A DNA stretch of 64,000 nucleotides from Microbacterium sp. 8M (GTDB taxonomy: Bacteria > Actinomycetota > Actinomycetes > Actinomycetales > Microbacteriaceae), in the NCBI RefSeq assembly GCF_902506375.1, contig NZ_LR733284.1, positions 2,713,092 to 2,777,091 of the forward strand. The letters are read 5' to 3'. This document shows positions 21,055 through 29,478 of the stretch, in pieces. A program made the translations under genes and the position numbers. The notes beneath the pieces are model-generated. The model worked only from the letters and a program-made list of their open reading frames with translations. It was not told the origin of the DNA and ran no database searches. How positions within the stretch are numbered: the first letter of the stretch is position 1; each line of letters opens with the position of its first letter.

Positions 21055-21651
21055 TCAGAGTGCGTGGTCGTCGGAGTGCCGGGCGAGCGATCGCGCGTAG
21101 CGCTCGGTGAGCTGCACCATGAGATCGGGCGTCGAGCGGTCCACACCGAACACGTAGCCGGGGAAGTCGAGCTCGTGCTGCGCCTCCCAGATCTCCTCGT
21201 GGCGCTCGGGCGACAGGATCCGCACGGGCGCCCCCACCGCGACCCAGCCGATCGGCACCACGGTCTCGGGCGGCAGTGTGGTGCGCAGGTGCACGACCGC
21301 GTTGATGCGCACCTCGCTGCGCTCGCCGATCACGGCGCCGTTGAAGATCCTGGTGCCGGTCGCCAGGAACACCTCATCCGCGATCGTGGCGCCGGAGATG
21401 CTCGCCATCGGGCCCACCAGTACGTGGTCGCCGATATGCACGGGGTTGGCGGCGGTGGCGCGGATGAGCGCGTTCTCCATCACGATCACGTGCTCGCCGA
21501 GGGTGATCGGACCGCCCTCGGCCGTGATCACGGCGCCGTGCAGCACCTGGCAGTTCGGGCCGATCGTCACGTCGCCGGAGATCACGGCGGACGGAGCCAC
21601 GACGGCCGTGTCGTGGATACGGGGCCGAGCCCCGAGGTGCTCGTACATCAT
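21055..21651 (-). CDS. Gamma carbonic anhydrase-like hexapeptide-repeat protein
   Basis: A 198-residue left-handed beta-helix protein. Hexapeptide repeats run from about 12 to 150 (AVVAPSAVISGDVTIGPNC, then VHIGDHVLVGPMASISGATI), followed by a C-terminal helix. The arrangement resembles the YrdA/CaiE gamma-carbonic-anhydrase group. The metal-site histidines are only partly matched, so catalysis is uncertain. Two adjacent ATG codons open it (21651, 21648). It lies 53 bases upstream of the kinase/aminotransferase gene on the same strand, probably in one operon. Confidence 0.82.
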   Translation of the reverse strand: MMYEHLGARPRIHDTAVVAPSAVISGDVTIGPNCQVLHGAVITAEGGPITLGEHVIVMENALIRATAANPVHIGDHVLVGPMASISGATIADEVFLATGTRIFNGAVIGERSEVRINAVVHLRTTLPPETVVPIGWVAVGAPVRILSPERHEEIWEAQHELDFPGYVFGVDRSTPDLMVQLTERYARSLARHSDDHAL

Positions 21652-21694
21652 GCCGCCAGACTAGCGGCGGTTGCTCAGCTCCGGCGGCGGTTGC

Positions 21695-21853
21695 TCAGGT
21701 GCGGCTGCGGTTGCCCCGGATCAGGCCGAACACGAGGGTCGCGAGGAACAGCACGATCCCGAGCACGGCCAGCCAGACCAGTCCCTTGACGACGAAGCCG
21801 AGGATCGAGAGCCCGAGCCAGACGATGAGCAGGATGATCAGGAGTGTCCACAT
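21695..21853 (-). CDS. Small one- or two-pass membrane protein
   Basis: A 52-residue hydrophobic protein starting MWTLLIILLIVWLGLSILGF, with two closely spaced membrane segments and a basic end (RGNRSRT). The ATG at 21853 follows GGGAGAG; a GTG at 21889 is less likely. Similar short proteins are common in Microbacteriaceae but have no known job. It lies 43 bases upstream of the gamma-carbonic-anhydrase-like gene. Confidence 0.6.
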   Translation of the reverse strand: MWTLLIILLIVWLGLSILGFVVKGLVWLAVLGIVLFLATLVFGLIRGNRSRT

Positions 21854-22059
21854 GCGATGACTCTCCCGCGCTCGAGGAACACCGGCCACCCCGTTGACGT
21901 GCCGGGCCCGGTGCGCTAGAAGTCGGGGCGCTCTTGCCCTGACCTCTCAGGGTCTGCCAGTGTGGCAACATGCAATGCCGATGACCGGATCCTTCCCCGC
22001 CGCCTCGCTTCCGTCCTCGCACGGGTGTCGCTGCTTCCCTCCGATCGAAAGTCATCGCC

Positions 22060-22965
22060 GTGTCCTCCTCTCCCTCTTCCCTGTCACACGCCGAGCCGCT
22101 CCCGCTGGCCGGCAGGACCGCACTGGTCACCGGCGTCTCACGTCGTCGCGGAATCGGCTACGGCATCGCGACGGCGCTCGCCGCGCTCGGCGCCGATCTG
22201 TTCCTGCACCATTACCGTCCACACGATCTCGCCCAGCAGACGGGCGCCGACGACCTCGACGCCGTGCGCGCAGGCGTCCGGGCGGCACAGGCTCACGGCG
22301 CTCGTCTCGGAGACCTCTCGGCGGACCTGCGGGACCCCGACGCGATCGAGCCTCTGTTGGACGCCGCGTCCGCGCTCACCGGGCGCCTGGACATCCTCGT
22401 CTGCAATCAGGCCATGAGTGGCGGCGACGGAAGCATCTACGACATGACAGCAGACCGACTGGACGCGCACTGGAAGGCCAACGCGCGCGCCTCGCTGCTG
22501 CTCACGGCGGGATTCGCACGGCGCCGCAGACGCGACCTGGGAGGCGGTGAGGCGGTGGCAGCCCGGCCCGGCGACCGCGGCGGAAGCCTCGGCCCCTTCC
22601 CGGCGCCGACGGGTCACGTGATCTGGATGACCTCTGGCCAGGGGCACGGCGCGATGCGCGGCGAGGTCGCCTACGCCACGAGCAAGGCAGCGCTCGCCGG
22701 CATTACGCGCACCGTCGCCGCCGAACTGCTCGAGGTCGGTCTCGTGCTGAACACCGTGAATCCCGGTCCGGTGAACACGGGCTACCTCGATCCGGAGACA
22801 ACCGACCGCGACCTCACCGACTACCTCGCCTGGCTGCCGACCACCCCGTTCGGACGGGTGGGCCGCATCGATGATCCCGCGCGGCTGATCGCGTGGCTGT
22901 GCAGCAATGCCGGCTCGTGGGTCGTGGGGCAAGTGCTCACCACGGACGGCGGATTCTCGTTGTGA
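22060..22965 (+). CDS. SDR family oxidoreductase
   Basis: A 301-residue Rossmann-fold dehydrogenase. The cofactor loop is TGVSRRRGIGYGIA (near 25-38) and LDILVCNQAM replaces the usual NNAG. The active site is MTSGQ...AYATSKAALAG, giving the Ser-Tyr-Lys set. The end VVGQVLTTDGGFSL is typical of 3-oxoacyl-ACP-reductase-like SDRs. The basic loop at SRRRG suggests NADP. The start is GTG at 22060. The 205 bases upstream hold no gene. The substrate is unknown. Confidence 0.85.
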   Translation: MSSSPSSLSHAEPLPLAGRTALVTGVSRRRGIGYGIATALAALGADLFLHHYRPHDLAQQTGADDLDAVRAGVRAAQAHGARLGDLSADLRDPDAIEPLLDAASALTGRLDILVCNQAMSGGDGSIYDMTADRLDAHWKANARASLLLTAGFARRRRRDLGGGEAVAARPGDRGGSLGPFPAPTGHVIWMTSGQGHGAMRGEVAYATSKAALAGITRTVAAELLEVGLVLNTVNPGPVNTGYLDPETTDRDLTDYLAWLPTTPFGRVGRIDDPARLIAWLCSNAGSWVVGQVLTTDGGFSL

Positions 22966-22986
22966 TGACCTCGGAACGAATCGGAG

Positions 22987-23133
22987 ATGAACTGGTTCGC
23001 CGAGTCGCTGGAAACGGCAGCCGCGCTTGCACGTCGAGGGTACGACTTCCGTCTCGTCGTCGGAGATGGAGGTCACCATCCCAACCACGGCGGCGTGCTC
23101 CTGCCCGATGCGTTGTGCTGGCTCTGGCGCTGA
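22987..23133 (+). pseudogene. C-terminal remnant of an enterochelin-esterase-like alpha/beta hydrolase
   Basis: Only about 48 codons remain, reading NWFAESLETAAALARRGYDF then GDGGHHPNHGGVLLPDALCW and ending LWR. In full-length esterases of this group this is the C-terminal part, where the G-x-GH-x-x-x-HGG histidine belongs to the triad. A stop at 22966-22968 interrupts the frame upstream, and the rest of the gene is absent, replaced by the SDR gene. I read it as decayed sequence, not a working small protein. Confidence 0.6.
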
Positions 23134-23142
23134 CTCCGCTGT

Positions 23143-23913
23143 TCAGGCACCGACGGGCGGGAGCAGGCCCTTGGCCGCGGCCATCGTGCGGGCGATGAGC
23201 AGCGCAGGATCCGTGACCTCACCCTCGACGAGCAGCCGGTCGAGTTCGGCGAGCGGCATCCGCACGGGCTGGACCCGCTCGCTCGGGTCGACGAGGGCAC
23301 GACCCTCCCGGACGCCGGGTGCGAAGAAGAGATGCGTCGCCCACACGCTGCGCCCGGGGTTGGCGAAGTACGTGTGCAGCGGGATCAGCGTGGTCGCGAT
23401 GACACCGAGCTCCTCCTCGAGCTCGCGGCGCGCCGCCTGCTCGGGCACCTCGCCGAACTCGCCCCCGCCGCCCGGGAGGTCGAGGATCCAGCGATCGACC
23501 GGGTAGCGGTACTGCCGTGCCAGCAGCAGATCGGATCCCTGCTGCACGAGGGTCGCGACGGTGAACGGCACGCTGCGATCGACCTCGAACGTGGTCCGCT
23601 CTCCCGTGGGCAGCTGAACCTCGTCCACGTCGATGCGCACCCTCCCGCGGTGCGTCTCGCGCGTGGAGATCCAGCGCCAGCGCGGATCCGCGCTGGGAGC
23701 GGGACGCACCCGGGAGCGGCGCACGGGCTCGGGCGCCTCCGTCCGCGGCGGGATGTGATCCGACGCCGCCGCGGCGGCCGCCTCCGGGCGCACCGCCGCA
23801 GGTGCCTCCGGACGCGGTCGCCGGCTCTGCATCAGCTGCTCCGCGAGGGCACGCCCCTCGGCCGCCGACAGGGCCCGCCCGCCCCGCGAGCGCACGACGG
23901 AGTCGGCGTTCAC
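23143..23913 (-). CDS. Nudix hydrolase, probably ADP-ribose pyrophosphatase type
   Basis: A 256-residue protein. Residues about 1-80 are a low-complexity Ala/Pro/Arg leader; the rest is a Nudix domain with a box spelled GGEFGEVPEQAARRELEEEL then G, close to GX5EX7REUXEEXGU. LLARQYRYPVDRWILDLPGG upstream is typical of ADP-ribose or nucleotide-sugar pyrophosphatases. The GTG start at 23913 overlaps the mfd stop as GTGA, so it is translated from the mfd message. Confidence 0.85.
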   Translation of the reverse strand: MNADSVVRSRGGRALSAAEGRALAEQLMQSRRPRPEAPAAVRPEAAAAAASDHIPPRTEAPEPVRRSRVRPAPSADPRWRWISTRETHRGRVRIDVDEVQLPTGERTTFEVDRSVPFTVATLVQQGSDLLLARQYRYPVDRWILDLPGGGGEFGEVPEQAARRELEEELGVIATTLIPLHTYFANPGRSVWATHLFFAPGVREGRALVDPSERVQPVRMPLAELDRLLVEGEVTDPALLIARTMAAAKGLLPPVGA

Positions 23914-26900
23914 GACGCCGCTCCCGCGGCGACGGGCGCCTCGGCGGGCGCCGATTCAAGGAACAGCGCGGTGAGCAGCTGGCCGGTCCACTCGACGGGA
24001 TCCGCCCGGTCGGCGCCCGGCATCGGCACAACGAGCGCCTCTCCCCCGCCGACGAGCTTGGCCTGCGGGTACAGCCGCTGCAGCCGCACCTTCATGGAGT
24101 CCTCCAGGCGGGCCGGTGCGACACGCAGGTTCGAGCCCATCGCGACGACGTCGGTGAGCCCGGCGCGAGCCGCGCGGCGGCGCAGCCGGGCGATCGCGAT
24201 GAGTCCCTCGACCTCGGCCGGCGGAGTGCCGTAGCGGTCGGTGAGCTCCTCGACGACGTGGTCGATCGCGTCGGCCGGCGCGGTCGCGGTGGCCGCGCTG
24301 GACAGCTTCTGGTAGGCCTCCAGGCGCAGACGCTCGCTGTCGATGTACGAGTCGGGGATGCGGGCATCGACGGGAAGCTCGAGGCGCAGCTCCGCGCCGG
24401 TCTCGGTCTCCTCGCCCCGGAACGTCGCCACGGCTTCGCCGATCATGCGCAGGTACAGGTCGAAGCCGACCCCCGCGATGTGCCCGGCCTGCTCGGCGCC
24501 GAGGAGGTTGCCGGCGCCGCGCAGCTCGAGATCCTTGAGTGCGACCTGCATGCCGGATCCGAGATCGTTGTTGATCGCGATGGTCTGCAGTCGGTCGGCG
24601 GCCGTCTCGCTGAGCGGCTTGCTGTCGTCATAGAGGAAGTAGGCGTAGGCGCGCTCCCGGCCGCGGCCGACACGCCCGCGCAGCTGGTGCAGCTGACTGA
24701 GGCCGTAGCGGTCCGCGCGGTCGATGATGATGGTGTTCGCGTTCGAGATGTCCAGGCCCGTCTCGATGATGGTGGTCGAGACGAGCACGTCGTACTTGCG
24801 CTCCCAGAAGTCGTCCACCACCTGCTCCAGCTGGTGCTCGCCCATCTTGCCGTGCGCCACCGCGATCCGCGCTTCGGGCACCAGCTCGGCCAGCTCTGCG
24901 GCTACGCGCTGGATCGACTGCACCCGGTTGTGCACGTAGAAGACCTGCCCCTCGCGGAGGATCTCGCGGCGGATCGCCGCGGCCACCTGCTTGTCGCTCT
25001 TCGGGCCCACGAACGAGAGGATCGGGTGCCGGTCCTCTGGAGGCGTCTGCAGTGTGGACATCTCCCGGATCCCGGTCACCGCCATCTCCAGCGTGCGCGG
25101 GATCGGCGTCGCGCTCATCGCGAGGATGTCGACGTTCGTCTTCAGCTTCTTCAGCGCATCCTTGTGCTCGACGCCGAAGCGCTGCTCCTCGTCGATGATC
25201 ATGAGGCCCAGGTCCTTGAACATCACCTGATCGGTGAGGATCCGGTGCGTGCCGATCACCATGTCGACGGAGCCTTCCAGCAGGCCCTCGCGGACGAGGC
25301 GTGCCTCCTTGTCCGTCTGGAAGCGCGAGAGCGGACGCACCTTGACCGGGAAGCCGGCGAAGCGCTCGGTGAACGTCTCCAGGTGCTGCTTGACGAGGAG
25401 GGTCGTCGGAACGAGCATCGCGACCTGCTTGCCGTCCTGGATGGCCTTGAACGCGGCGCGCACCGCGACCTCGGTCTTGCCGAAGCCGACGTCGCCGGAC
25501 AGCAGGCGGTCCATCGGGATCGGCCGCTCCATGTCGGCCTTGATCTCGTCGATCGTCTGCAGCTGGTCGGGGGTCTCCGCGAACGGGAACGCCTCCTCGA
25601 GCTCGCGCTGCCAGGGGGTGTCGGGGCCGAAGGCATGCCCCTTGGCGGCCATGCGCGCCGAGTACAGCTTCACGAGCTCGACGGCGATGTCGCGCACCGC
25701 CTTGCGGGCCTTGCCCTTTGCGGCGGCCCAGTCGCTGCCGCCCATCTTCGAGAGCGTGGGCGCCTCGCCGCCGACGTACTTCGACAGCAGGTCGAGCTGA
25801 TCGGTCGGCACGTACAGCTTGTCGCCGGGGTAACCGCGCTTCGACGGCGCGTACTCCAGCACCAGGTAGTCGCGCGTCGTCTTCACCGCGTTTCGGCCGC
25901 CCGATGAGACCTCGCGCTGGGTCATCTCGACGAACCGCGCGATGCCGTGCGTCTGGTGCACGACGTAGTCGCCCGCCTTGAGCTGCATCGGATCCACGAC
26001 GTTCTTGCGCCGGGAGGCGAGCTTCTTCACGACGCGGGTGTCGCCGCCGATGGTGCGACCGTAGAACTCGTTCTCGGTGACGACCGCGATCCTGGCGCTC
26101 GCGATCTGGAAGCCGGACTCGATCGTGCCGGTGACGAGCGTCGCGACGCCGGCGTCCGGGACGTCGGGCAGCGTCTCGACGACGCGCGCGGCGATGCCGC
26201 GGTCGGCGAGCACGTCGCGGGCGCGGTCGACGAGGCCTGCGCCCGACGACACCAGCACCACGCGCCACCCGTCCGAGACCCGGCCCGCGGTGAACTCGAT
26301 CGCACCGTCGACGTTGCCGTGGAAGGACGGGATGGGTGCGGCGCTCACACCGTCGGCGCCCTGTTCGAAGGCGGCGTCATCGGAGCCCGCGTCGAACGCA
26401 CTCAGCCGCCACCACACGCCGCCGCGGTCGTGCACCGCCGTCCGCAGCTCGGCGACGGAGAGGAAGTCGCCGGTCTGCAGGTCGATCGGGGCGGACGCCC
26501 CCGCAGTGGCCGCACTCCACGCCGCCTCGAGGAACTCCCGGTTCGTCTCGCCGAGGCTCGCCGCGCGGGCGCCGCTGCGTTCCGGGTCGACGAGCGCGAC
26601 CGCGGCCCCCTCGGGAAGGTAGTCGGCGAGGGGCACCACCGGTCCGGCCACCACGGGCAGGAGCGACTCCATGCCTTCGACGGGGATGCCCTCCGCCATC
26701 TTCTGGAGCATGCCCGCGATGCCGGGGAACGCGTCGACGAGCGCCCCGGCGCGCTCGCGCACCTCGGCGGTGAGCAGCAGCTCGCGGCTCGCCGGCAGCG
26801 CCACGCTGCGCACCTCGCCGGGCAGCGAGCGCTGGTCGGCCACGGAGAAGAGGCGGATCTGGTCGATCTCGTCGCCGAAGAACTCGACGCGGGAGGGATG

Positions 26901-27488
26901 CTCCGCCGTGGGCGGGAAGACGTCGAGGATGCCGCCGCGCACCGCGAACTCGCCGCGACGCGAGACCATGTCCACGCGGGAGTAGGCGCGCTCGACGAGC
27001 GCGGCCGCCACGCCGTCGAGGTCGTAGCCGCGCCCGCCGACGGTGAGCTCGAGCGGCTCGACGTCGCCGAGTCCTGCCGCCACGGGCTGCAGTGCGGCGC
27101 GCACCGACGCGACGACGACGAGCGGGCGCTCCCCCGACCAGAGACGCATACGGCGCAGAACCTCGAGGCGACGGCCGACCGTGTCGGGGCTCGGGCTCAA
27201 GCGCTCATGCGGGAGCGTCTCCCACGCGGGGAAGGCCAGGATCTCGGCACCCGAGAGGTAGGACCCCAGCGCCGCGGCCAGGGACTCCGCACGCCGACCG
27301 GTCGGAGCGACCACCAGCAGCGCTGCGGGCTTGCCGCCGGCGGCACGACGCTCGAGGAGGCCGGCGAGCATCGGCGCATCCATCCCGATGCTCGCGAGCA
27401 GGTCGGCGTCGGTCTGCGCCCAGGTCAGGGCGTCGCGGAAGCCCGACGCCTCTTCTTCCAGCGCGCGCACGATACCCTGCACAGTCAC
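23910..27488 (-). CDS. mfd: Transcription-repair coupling factor Mfd
   Basis: An 1192-residue DNA translocase that removes stalled RNA polymerase and recruits UvrA to lesions. The N-terminal third is the UvrB-like module; a CarD-like RNA-polymerase-interaction domain follows near VVKKLASRRKNVVDPMQLKA and GDYVVHQTHGIARFVEM. The helicase core has GFGKT (668-672), DEEQ (766-769) and SATPIPRTLEMA, and the TRG/C-terminal region carries GAGNLLGAEQAGHIAGVGFD. The start is GTG. It is the last intact chromosomal gene before the mobile element. Confidence 0.97.
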   Translation of the reverse strand: MTVQGIVRALEEEASGFRDALTWAQTDADLLASIGMDAPMLAGLLERRAAGGKPAALLVVAPTGRRAESLAAALGSYLSGAEILAFPAWETLPHERLSPSPDTVGRRLEVLRRMRLWSGERPLVVVASVRAALQPVAAGLGDVEPLELTVGGRGYDLDGVAAALVERAYSRVDMVSRRGEFAVRGGILDVFPPTAEHPSRVEFFGDEIDQIRLFSVADQRSLPGEVRSVALPASRELLLTAEVRERAGALVDAFPGIAGMLQKMAEGIPVEGMESLLPVVAGPVVPLADYLPEGAAVALVDPERSGARAASLGETNREFLEAAWSAATAGASAPIDLQTGDFLSVAELRTAVHDRGGVWWRLSAFDAGSDDAAFEQGADGVSAAPIPSFHGNVDGAIEFTAGRVSDGWRVVLVSSGAGLVDRARDVLADRGIAARVVETLPDVPDAGVATLVTGTIESGFQIASARIAVVTENEFYGRTIGGDTRVVKKLASRRKNVVDPMQLKAGDYVVHQTHGIARFVEMTQREVSSGGRNAVKTTRDYLVLEYAPSKRGYPGDKLYVPTDQLDLLSKYVGGEAPTLSKMGGSDWAAAKGKARKAVRDIAVELVKLYSARMAAKGHAFGPDTPWQRELEEAFPFAETPDQLQTIDEIKADMERPIPMDRLLSGDVGFGKTEVAVRAAFKAIQDGKQVAMLVPTTLLVKQHLETFTERFAGFPVKVRPLSRFQTDKEARLVREGLLEGSVDMVIGTHRILTDQVMFKDLGLMIIDEEQRFGVEHKDALKKLKTNVDILAMSATPIPRTLEMAVTGIREMSTLQTPPEDRHPILSFVGPKSDKQVAAAIRREILREGQVFYVHNRVQSIQRVAAELAELVPEARIAVAHGKMGEHQLEQVVDDFWERKYDVLVSTTIIETGLDISNANTIIIDRADRYGLSQLHQLRGRVGRGRERAYAYFLYDDSKPLSETAADRLQTIAINNDLGSGMQVALKDLELRGAGNLLGAEQAGHIAGVGFDLYLRMIGEAVATFRGEETETGAELRLELPVDARIPDSYIDSERLRLEAYQKLSSAATATAPADAIDHVVEELTDRYGTPPAEVEGLIAIARLRRRAARAGLTDVVAMGSNLRVAPARLEDSMKVRLQRLYPQAKLVGGGEALVVPMPGADRADPVEWTGQLLTALFLESAPAEAPVAAGAAS

Positions 27489-27678
27489 CGAGAAAGTCTA
27501 CGTGGCTCCGCCGACACTGGATGCCCGCGTTCTGGGTCCGGCTCTCCGGCGTTGAGCGCTGGAGACGCGACCCGTGACGTCTCCGGCACCGATGCCGCAA
27601 CCTCGAACCGGGCGATGACCATGCAGAGCCGTTCGAACGAGCGCAGGCATCAGGGGCTGAGGCGGCCGACGCCGCGAG

Positions 27679-27886
27679 TCATCCGGGTGGTGTTCCGGCG
27701 TGGGTGAGGTCTCGGTGGATCCTCTCGGGGTCGCCGGTGCGGGTGCGGGGTCGGTGCCAGTCGCGGTAGGGGTCCCACCATGCCGGGCCTCGGATTTCGG
27801 GGACTCCGTGTCGCATCCGGACTTCCCAGCCGGAGGTGTCGAGCGTGCGGTGGTGGTGCCAGCAGAGGGCGACGCCGTTGGTGGTG
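27679..27886 (-). pseudogene. 3' half of a DUF222/HNH endonuclease gene cut by the mobile element
   Basis: On the minus strand this reads NGVALCWHHHRTLDTSGWEV, then MRHGVPEIRGPAWWDPYRDW, to a stop at 27679-27681. This is the normal C-terminus of a DUF222/HNH (13E12-type) protein, including the last histidine cluster of the HNH site, but it has no start. Joined at the AAC codon (27877-27879 with 31943-31945) to the fragment at 31943-33289, it restores one 514-residue reading frame. Confidence 0.85.
27876..27886. other. Left attachment core of the integrated element
   Basis: CGTTGGTGGTG here matches CGTTGCTGGTG at 31942-31952 in 10 of 11 bases. Left of it lies HNH 3' coding sequence; right of it the element begins, with the integrase start only 10 bases on. 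The exact crossover dinucleotide cannot be fixed from one copy. Confidence 0.75.
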
Positions 27887-27896
27887 AGTTCGTAAT

Positions 27897-29303
27897 ATGA
27901 CCGTCATGGAGAAGCCTCGTTCGGCGGCGGTGTACGCGCGGATCTCGTCCGACCCGACCGGCCTCGCGCTCGGTGTGCAGCGGCAGTTGGAGGATTGCCG
28001 CAAGCTTGCCGCGGATCGCGGGTGGACGGTAGGGGCGGAGTATGTCGACAACGACGTGTCCGCGTTCTCGGGCAAGGTCCGCCCGGAGTATGAGCGGATG
28101 CTTGCGGATGTACGAGACGGGCTGCGGGACGCGGTGATCGTGTACAACATGGACCGGCTCACGCGCCGTCCAATCGAGTTGGAGCAGTTCGCGCAGGTCT
28201 GCAAGGCGGCAGGGGTACATCAGGTCGCGACCGTCACCACAGACGTGGACCTCGGCACGGACGATGGCTTGTTCACCGCGCGCATCTTCGCGGCGTTCGC
28301 GGCGAAGGAGTCCGGCCGCAAGTCGGAGCGGTTGCGGCGCAAGGCGCGGCAGAACGCCGAGCAGGGCAGGCCGGGCGGTGGCGCGAATCGTCCGTTCGGG
28401 TACGAGGCTGACAAGATCACGATCAACCCAACAGAGGCACAGATCGTGCAAGAGATGGCTGATCGGTACATCAGTGGGGAGTCGACGCGGTCGATCGCCA
28501 CGGACCTGGAGGACCGCGGCGTTCCCACGTCCAGCGGGGCCGCGTGGCGATCCACCACGGTCCGGAACCTGCTGCACAGTGCACGGATCGCGGGCTTGCG
28601 CTCGCATCTGGGTGAGGTCGTCGGCAAGGCGATGTGGGATCCGATCATCAGCGTTGAGGACCGCGACCGAATCCTCGCCGTCGCGGTGACGAAGAAGGCG
28701 GCTGGACGACGAGCCCCGCGCCGTTACCTGTTGTCGGGGATGCTGCGGTGCGGGAAGTGCGGCGGGAAGCTGTTCTCCTCCGCCCGCGGCGATGAACGCC
28801 GCTATGTGTGCATGTCGGGGCCGGATCATCGAGGGTGCGGCGGGGTTACGGTCGCTGCGCCGCCGGTGGAGGAATGGCTCACCGCTGCCGTGCTGTACCG
28901 GCTCGATACGGCTGACATGGAAGCTGTGCTCACCGGCCAGCAGGCGCAAGACACTCGACATGCGGAACTCACCGCTGAGCGAGAGAAGCTGCAGGCGCGG
29001 ATGGTGGAGTTGAGCGAGATGTTCTCTGAAGGAGAGGTCTCACGCTTGGAGTGGAAGGCTGCACGGGATCCGTTGGAGCGACAGCTCACGATGGTGGATC
29101 AGCAGCTCGCCAGAGTCCCTGGGGGCCATGCGCTGGCGCAGATCATCGGCCAAGGTGATGCGCTGCGCGCCGGGTGGGCGACCATGAACTTGGAGCGCCA
29201 ACACACGATCATCCGCGCCGTGCTCGACTACGCCACGATCCAGCCCGCGGAGCGTCTTGGCCGGTTCTATCCCGACCGGATCATCCCGGTGTGGGCGGTG
29301 TAG
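27897..29303 (+). CDS. Phage-type large serine integrase (phiRv1-like)
   Basis: A 468-residue site-specific recombinase. The resolvase domain has the nucleophile Ser17 in AAVYARIS and the conserved DNDVSAFSGKVRPEYERML and NMDRLTRRP blocks; the recombinase domain covers about 150-270. A zinc ribbon (CGKCGG ... C ... CGG, about 284-312) and a helical coiled-coil region (about 340-430) follow. Length and N-terminal text closely resemble the phiRv1 integrase of M. tuberculosis as I recall it. ATG 27897 and ATG 27906 are both possible starts. The start lies about 10 bases from the attachment core, so excision separates the gene from host-side sequence. Confidence 0.93.
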   Translation: MTVMEKPRSAAVYARISSDPTGLALGVQRQLEDCRKLAADRGWTVGAEYVDNDVSAFSGKVRPEYERMLADVRDGLRDAVIVYNMDRLTRRPIELEQFAQVCKAAGVHQVATVTTDVDLGTDDGLFTARIFAAFAAKESGRKSERLRRKARQNAEQGRPGGGANRPFGYEADKITINPTEAQIVQEMADRYISGESTRSIATDLEDRGVPTSSGAAWRSTTVRNLLHSARIAGLRSHLGEVVGKAMWDPIISVEDRDRILAVAVTKKAAGRRAPRRYLLSGMLRCGKCGGKLFSSARGDERRYVCMSGPDHRGCGGVTVAAPPVEEWLTAAVLYRLDTADMEAVLTGQQAQDTRHAELTAEREKLQARMVELSEMFSEGEVSRLEWKAARDPLERQLTMVDQQLARVPGGHALAQIIGQGDALRAGWATMNLERQHTIIRAVLDYATIQPAERLGRFYPDRIIPVWAV

Positions 29304-29478
29304 GAGCCGCCGGCCCGCGCGCGCCCCTGCGGGGCCCCGCTCCCGGCCCGCCGGCTCCTACCACCCTCCGCACCTGGGACAGCACGCCCGGGTCAGACAC
29401 GAACACCGGCACCCCCTGCGTCTGACAGGTCCGCGCCACCCATGCGGCGACAGCGAGCGGATCGACCGCAGCCATCAT
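29281..29478 (-). CDS. Small Rep-coupled protein of unknown function
   Basis: A 65-residue protein starting MMAAVDPLAVAAWVARTCQT, with GVPVFVSDPGVLSQV and a Gly/Pro/Arg-rich tail. Its ATG overlaps the Rep stop as ATGA, which implies translational coupling, and its 3' end overlaps the integrase end by 23 bases on the other strand. I recall similar short proteins beside Rep genes in other actinobacterial elements. Function is unknown. Confidence 0.6.
   Translation of the reverse strand: MMAAVDPLAVAAWVARTCQTQGVPVFVSDPGVLSQVRRVVGAGGPGAGPRRGARGPAAPTPPTPG
29301..29360. terminator. Stem-loop at the integrase stop codon
   Basis: TAGGAGCCG (29301-29309, containing the integrase stop) pairs with CGGCTCCTA (29352-29360). 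Inside is a smaller GCCCC/GGGGC hairpin around 29323-29335. It could end the integrase message; on the other strand it is coding for the small protein's tail, so its role is uncertain. Confidence 0.45.

Noticed and set aside
27498..28961. Minus-strand open frame across the integrase and left core
   Set aside because: It is antisense to the integrase and in a different frame from the true HNH C-terminal fragment.
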